Of a DNA stretch of 64,000 nt, positions 59,455 to 64,000 are shown one piece after another. The stretch comes from Lineus longissimus (taxonomy: Eukaryota; Nemertea; Pilidiophora; Heteronemertea; Lineidae). The DNA is taken from NCBI RefSeq assembly GCF_910592395.1, contig NC_088315.1:17467808-17531807 (forward strand), given 5' to 3'. Each line of letters starts with the position of its first letter. Within the stretch, counting starts at the first letter, position 1. The position numbers were made by a program, and so were the translations under genes. The notes under the pieces were generated by a model. The model had not been told where the DNA came from. It searched no databases and saw only the letters and a program-made list of their open reading frames with translations.

Positions 59455-61204
59455 CTTGCCGGCCTTTGGTTCTTGAGAATCACGACTGGCGTCGCTGGCG
59501 CATTGATGACAATTTTATTACTGTAAAATCAGATAGGAGCCGTCATACTGTCACCGCCCCAATTGTTTTTGGTTGTTTCCGATACCATTTAATTCTGAGC
59601 AGTCTATAAAGTCACTCTACAGGGCTGATGTGTCTGGTTGAATGAATCCGACCGCGGCTGCCCAGCGGCAAGGTGTAGAAGGAGAACACCCCCCCTTGTA
59701 TTCTGGCGGATTGAATTCTGGCATATGGTTCGCCCTCAATAGCTCAGATTAAAGCGCAAAAGAGAATCCTTTGTCCCTCATGCCGACTTACCGGTGGTGA
59801 ACATCAATCCTAATGTCTCCGGTCCGGTCAGTCACCTCTTCCCAGTGAAGGATGGACCGCACAACGCCGGTAGATCCCATTTGGATGTTGTTCCGCGGAC
59901 ATCTTATCCAAACTGTACTGGACGCGTGACTGGGGCGGCCAAACTCACAAATCACCAAGGTTTTTGCATCTTATCTGATTTAGATACATTTAAAGCCAGT
60001 AAAATACCATTGGATTCAGTGTGAACTGGGATGGAAGTCCTACAAAGCTAGAGTACACTCCCCACGCAGTGGACCTGCCGTGTCGTCCCTCACCGCAATG
60101 GACTGTCCCGGAGTATGCCCTACCGACGGTCGAATAGTTCAATCGGCGATGTGACGGACGAGAGGGCTCATCTCAGGGCCGTATTTCACTTTTTCATTGG
60201 TTCGACGCGGGGGGGGGGCAGGACACCATTCCCAAATTCGCCATCGGCGGGGGGGAGGGCAGGTATACCTAATAAACCTCAGATAATAGGAGGAATTCCC
60301 AAATGCTTATCTGGCGAATTTCCTTTGTTTTAATCAATTTCTATACGATATCTAGCGGATGACATCAATTCAGTTTGATAGAAAGATAAACGATATTTTC
60401 AATCTTGACACTATAGAGACACTGATTTGAAATTTTTCAAATTTCGGCACTGGGGCGAGTTTTCGATATTTCATGCGAATTGGCAATCTGCAAGTATTGC
60501 ACAATGACCCTGGCTTGACCCCCAAACCATGATCGGCAATCTTCGGCAATTTCCGCGAGTGATGACGAGTTAGTGGACTGTCATGTATTTGATGTACAGG
60601 TCTCAGGCGGCGCCACAATATAGTAAGCAATATACATGATGTACGACCGCTTCCGGCTTTGTCCATTTTACCCTCTCAAAGAACACCAAATAACGCCCTG
60701 ATCAGAAGAAAATAACACCGGATCGAGAGAGGGCAGTCTGTTGGAATGCGTCTCGACCCTCAAGTCTTGGATCCACTCCGCCGACCCGGACTCCGTTACA
60801 CCAATCCTTGACGCAAAACAGATCTGCCTAGTTGGGTCTGTTATTCCTCACTAGATCGCACGCTACCGCCGATATTAACCAATCAGAAGGCCTGTAACCA
60901 GAGCTCACTTTGATCACGATCTAAGCAACCTCTAGCTTTAGCCTTCTACATTCTAATTTGTAATTTGTATTTCAAAAACGCTGTGGTGAAAGTGTATATT
61001 GGCAGCATGCCAAGACTGGAGGCGAGAATAAATAAATAATTCATTCATGAAAAATCACAATTTTGAAAGCAGCGTTCTGATTGGCTCACCACAAATCGAG
61101 GCGCACGAGATACAGAATTATAGCAGGTATGAGGGGAGGTAACTATGGCAAGCCAAACCAGAATTTATTCAAGACTGTAGAATTAATTACTATTCAAGAA
61201 GTAC

Positions 61205-61405
61205 AATATATTTGTTCAAGACAAAATGTGTTCGACCTTGAACGAATTATGTTCAACCTTGAAGAAAAAAATTCAACCTTGAACATAATATTTCCAACCT
61301 TGAACATCTATTTCACAACATACTAATATGAACATTTTAAGATATTGAATGCAACCTAGAATATTTTTGTTCAACCTTGAATGAAGAGTTCGACCTTGAA
61401 AATAT
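61205..61405. promoter_or_regulatory. Cluster of (A/G)ACCTTGAA motifs
   Basis: Six copies of TTC(A/G)ACCTTGAA-like sequence plus one degenerate copy in 200 bp, irregularly spaced. The core resembles a nuclear-receptor half-site (TCAAGGTCA) on the reverse strand, but could equally be a decayed minisatellite. Confidence 0.35.
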
Positions 61406-61621
61406 ATTCAAGACGCACGTGACAATATTCAAGAGGCACGTGACCACGAAAGTGATGGCGTAGAACCCATGGTACTTCTGATGCGCTGCATGTGCTGCAG
61501 TGCGCCCAATGAATTTGTAAACATTTGCGTAAGGCAGGCTAAACCCCAAAAATACACCGAGAATCCGATATTCTTTACATAAATGGTGTAATGAGTGTAA
61601 TGATCAGGTGCAAGCAACCTG

Positions 61622-62152
61622 CTAGTGGTGGGCGCATTGTGTGGCCGCAATTGCTCGACCACAGGGTGGGCCACCACCTGCTGCACGAGCACTATCAGTT
61701 CTGAGGGAGCCCCCGTCGCAGAATTTCCTCAGATCCCGCAAGAGATCCTCGAAATTACTGGCATGAGCCAGTAAATTCAGCTTGTCCATTGTCAATTCAC
61801 TTGTCAAACTCGTGGAAAAACTTGTGCGTTCGCGCAAAGATTTGAGCTCTGCAGTGCGTCCGAAGTACCACGAGATATACTTCGTTATATTTTTAAACCA
61901 TCGGATACTTTCTACAACTTCTCTCGTTGCAGCACAGTAAAGTAGAAGATATGAGCTTTGTGTTGATACCATTGCGACGTCCAACCTTTTATGCATGACT
62001 GAGCACCATGGTTTTGAAAAAGACATGCAGAAATCGGCTTGTTCCAAGTAGGGAAATTCAAGATTAACAAGCCACATTACGTGGCTGAGAATGAAAGCAT
62101 GTTTAATGATCAACAACATATCACTTTCTTTCAGATAAATGTTATTCCACAT
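61622..62152 (-). other. Unrecognised 176-codon open frame
   Basis: Longest open frame in the intergenic region, with low-complexity Gly/Ala/Pro at its C-terminus. A line of repeat-like sequence (GAGACACCCGGTAAA) lies just upstream near 62190. I recognise no domain. It may be a transposon remnant or chance; no start context or splice support. Confidence 0.2.
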
Positions 62153-62503
62153 GAATTCAACATTTTTACCTTTTTTTTCTGAGACACCCGGTAAAGCTGC
62201 AACGGAGGTGTGCCTCCGTGCTTAAGGCCTATGCCACGGGTCTGATGGAGTAGATGTGTCATCCTACAAATCAATTTTACTCTTGTATTGAACTGTTGTT
62301 GAGACAAATAATAGATAGAACTTCTCATGGTATATATTTATATACACTGTACATGTATATCCATCAGATTGTACTTTTGTGCGGCAATTAAGGTACGATG
62401 GATTCACCTCTAGTGCAACAGACTGCACCGAGCTTGTAGCAATGCTTTGTTTTTGCTATGCACATCACTGTCGTTTGACGTACGCTGGCTTCCTAAACCC
62501 AAT

Positions 62504-64000
62504 ATGGATCTTTCCGTTTGCTGGTGGCTGTTCGTCAGCTTGATCCTTCCCCGTATTTTTTTGACAAACTCAGAGACTTACACATCGATTCAGTCCATTA
62601 TAGAATCATTCCAACATGAGAAGAAAATAGTGTCCAGGGTCTATGGTGTTCTGCGGCAAGTTGACCCAGGGAAGGACGCTCTTGGGGTCAAACAATTCCG
62701 GACCTTCATAGATGAGACCAGCGTTGTTCACGAGCGGATTAAGGACGCAGAAGAGGTCGAAAAGTTTCTAAAACATCCTATCAACATCTATCACTTTATA
62801 CGAAGATGTGCTAGAGAATGGGTGAAGCGTGCCCTTCCCTTAGTCTCGGCAAAGGACAAGAGGATCTCAAGGAAGATTTTCACAGAACTGATGGGGATAT
62901 TTTTCGAGGATCGGCTCTGGCCACGAAGGGAAGACTTGGTCGGGGTGTCGTTGGGCCTCATCCGCCTACAGGAGACGTACCTACTTGACTTCGAGGAACT
63001 TGCCACGGGGACTCTGAACGGGACGTCGACCGACCCGCTCACTATTGAGGAGTTCTATGACATTGCGATGGTCGCTTTAGAGAAATGGGAACCTAACTTA
63101 GCAGTACTGTGGCTAAATAACACTGCTCAGATATTGAAAGAAGGAAATAAAACTCGATATACTTCTGCTCATTTGTACAAAATTCATCGAAGGATGGCGG
63201 AAATTTATGAAGACTTCGGTGATTATAAAGCAGCCATCGGGACAGCTGAGAGACTCTTAGAGCTAGATCCATGGAGTAATGTTGCTAAGGATTACTTAAC
63301 TTTCTTACAAGAAAAGGTACAGTCCCATCAGTCAATATCTTTAACGGAAGAAAAAGATGCGAATTTGATTACCAAATTTAAGGCACTGTGTAGAGGAGAC
63401 CTTGAAAAGCCCGACAGTCGGAAGAGGATGCTGCATTGTTATTTTAAGAAGTCGCCCATACCCTATCGACCGACGAAGGCAGAACTTATCAACTTAGTTC
63501 CAGATGTGTATATCTTCCATGATGTCATCTATCAGGACGAGATGAATAGGATCAAAGAACTTGCAAGGAATAATCTAGAGCGCTCAGGGATTCATTCCGA
63601 TGCGGACAGCATTGATACAAGTGACGACAGGATCAGTAGGCAGGCGTGGTTACATGAGCATGGTCGGGACCCGCTCATCAAAAACGTCTACCGACGCGCC
63701 GGAGAAGTAACTGGCCTCAAAACTTCGACAAGGATTGCGCCTGATTATCCGTACAATGAGGATTTACAGGTTGTTAACTATGGCCCAGGGGGATATTACA
63801 CTCCCCATTATGACTGCATAAACGAGCCTGATTACCCCATCGACTCAAACCTTCAGATAGACGACCGATTCGCAACTTTGTTGTTTTACCTCGATGACGT
63901 GGATATAGGAGGAGCCACTGTGTTTCCTGCTGCCGAGGCGCGTGCGCCTGCTGCGCAGGGCAGCGCCGTCTTTTGGTGGAATATGTATCGTAATGGTACC
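62504..64000 (+). CDS. P4HA: Prolyl 4-hydroxylase alpha subunit (C-terminus beyond window)
   Basis: 499 codons open without an intron. Residues 1 to about 23 form a signal peptide for the ER lumen. About 24-160 match the P4HA N-terminal dimerisation region (SIIESFQHEKKIVSRVYGVL). About 180-275 are the peptide-substrate TPR domain, with AALEKWEPNLAVLWL-like and YKAAIGTAERLLELDPWSNV-like helices. From about 332 comes the 2-oxoglutarate/iron dioxygenase domain. The first two iron ligands are visible in HYD (His435, Asp437), followed by LLFYLDD and GGATVFP. The distal histidine and the 2-oxoglutarate-binding lysine lie beyond the window. N-glycosylation sequons occur at 172, 205 and 215. The enzyme hydroxylates proline in collagen-like Xaa-Pro-Gly, normally as a tetramer with PDI. 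A long single exon is unusual, since vertebrate P4HA genes have many introns. A paralogue of tissue-specific role is possible. Confidence 0.95.
   Translation, partial: MDLSVCWWLFVSLILPRIFLTNSETYTSIQSIIESFQHEKKIVSRVYGVLRQVDPGKDALGVKQFRTFIDETSVVHERIKDAEEVEKFLKHPINIYHFIRRCAREWVKRALPLVSAKDKRISRKIFTELMGIFFEDRLWPRREDLVGVSLGLIRLQETYLLDFEELATGTLNGTSTDPLTIEEFYDIAMVALEKWEPNLAVLWLNNTAQILKEGNKTRYTSAHLYKIHRRMAEIYEDFGDYKAAIGTAERLLELDPWSNVAKDYLTFLQEKVQSHQSISLTEEKDANLITKFKALCRGDLEKPDSRKRMLHCYFKKSPIPYRPTKAELINLVPDVYIFHDVIYQDEMNRIKELARNNLERSGIHSDADSIDTSDDRISRQAWLHEHGRDPLIKNVYRRAGEVTGLKTSTRIAPDYPYNEDLQVVNYGPGGYYTPHYDCINEPDYPIDSNLQIDDRFATLLFYLDDVDIGGATVFPAAEARAPAAQGSAVFWWNMYRNGT

Larger units (their letters stand above)
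59455..62503. other. Intergenic region between divergent CTR9 and P4HA
   Basis: Both gene starts face this 3-kb region, so it should contain both promoters. The CTR9-proximal part (to about 60200) is relatively GC-rich with no TATA. A TATA-like AT stretch (TATATATTTATATACA, 62331-62346) lies about 160 bp before the P4HA start codon. G-rich runs occur near 60211 and 60250. No other gene is supported. Confidence 0.6.

Noticed and set aside
59203-62190. Similar GGGTGTC-type motifs near 59210 and 62185 as ends of one large element
   Set aside because: They are in the same orientation, not inverted, and the P4HA/CTR9 intergenic DNA between them shows no transposon coding.

Overview
This is a eukaryotic nuclear window. 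Genes are split by GT/AG introns, there are poly(A) signals, and small mobile elements and minisatellites are abundant. The gene content fits a marine invertebrate. A multi-copy amidated neuropeptide precursor and a secreted cysteine-knot-like peptide family suggest a spiralian/lophotrochozoan such as a nemertean, annelid or mollusc, but the phylum cannot be fixed from the sequence alone.

Region 1 (1-26135) is a head-to-tail tandem array. Unit A (1-10106) has its left end at the window edge. Unit B is 10107-18768, unit C is 18769-25471, and 25472-26135 is a scrambled remnant. Each full unit has a GC-rich head of about 950 bp and then an AT-richer body. The body carries one small two-coding-exon gene for a secreted eight-cysteine, toxin-like or defence-like peptide. 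A and B encode the same peptide. C differs at nine residues although its signal-peptide exon is identical and its introns are nearly so. The copies differ by insertions with visible empty sites in sister units: a 1,075-bp Mutator-like element in A, a 367-bp MITE in B, a palindromic MITE in A and B, and truncated LINE ends in A and C.

Region 2 (26136-35688) has no gene I can support. Region 3 (35689-37245) is a neuropeptide gene: a signal peptide, an acidic spacer and 25 short peptides ending in Gly-Lys-Arg or Gly-Lys-Lys, mostly FSLTAPSLG-amide. Region 4 (37246-42189) is intergenic, with a 25-bp tandem array and a 309-bp direct duplication full of inverted repeats.

Region 5 (42190-59454, minus strand) is a complete CTR9 gene, the TPR scaffold of the Paf1 complex. 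It has 19 coding exons and 1,168 residues, all joined in frame with GT/AG boundaries. Its introns are rich in minisatellites and MITEs, and at four splice sites the junction itself, or its polypyrimidine tract, lies in a tandem repeat. Region 6 (59455-62503) is the space between the divergent CTR9 and P4HA genes. Region 7 (62504-64000, plus strand) is an uninterrupted 499-codon stretch of a prolyl 4-hydroxylase alpha subunit, cut by the right window edge.

The genes do not form a pathway. The main points of interest are the young array of fast-changing secreted peptides, the neuropeptide precursor, which I cannot place in a known family, and the amplification of splice junctions in CTR9.
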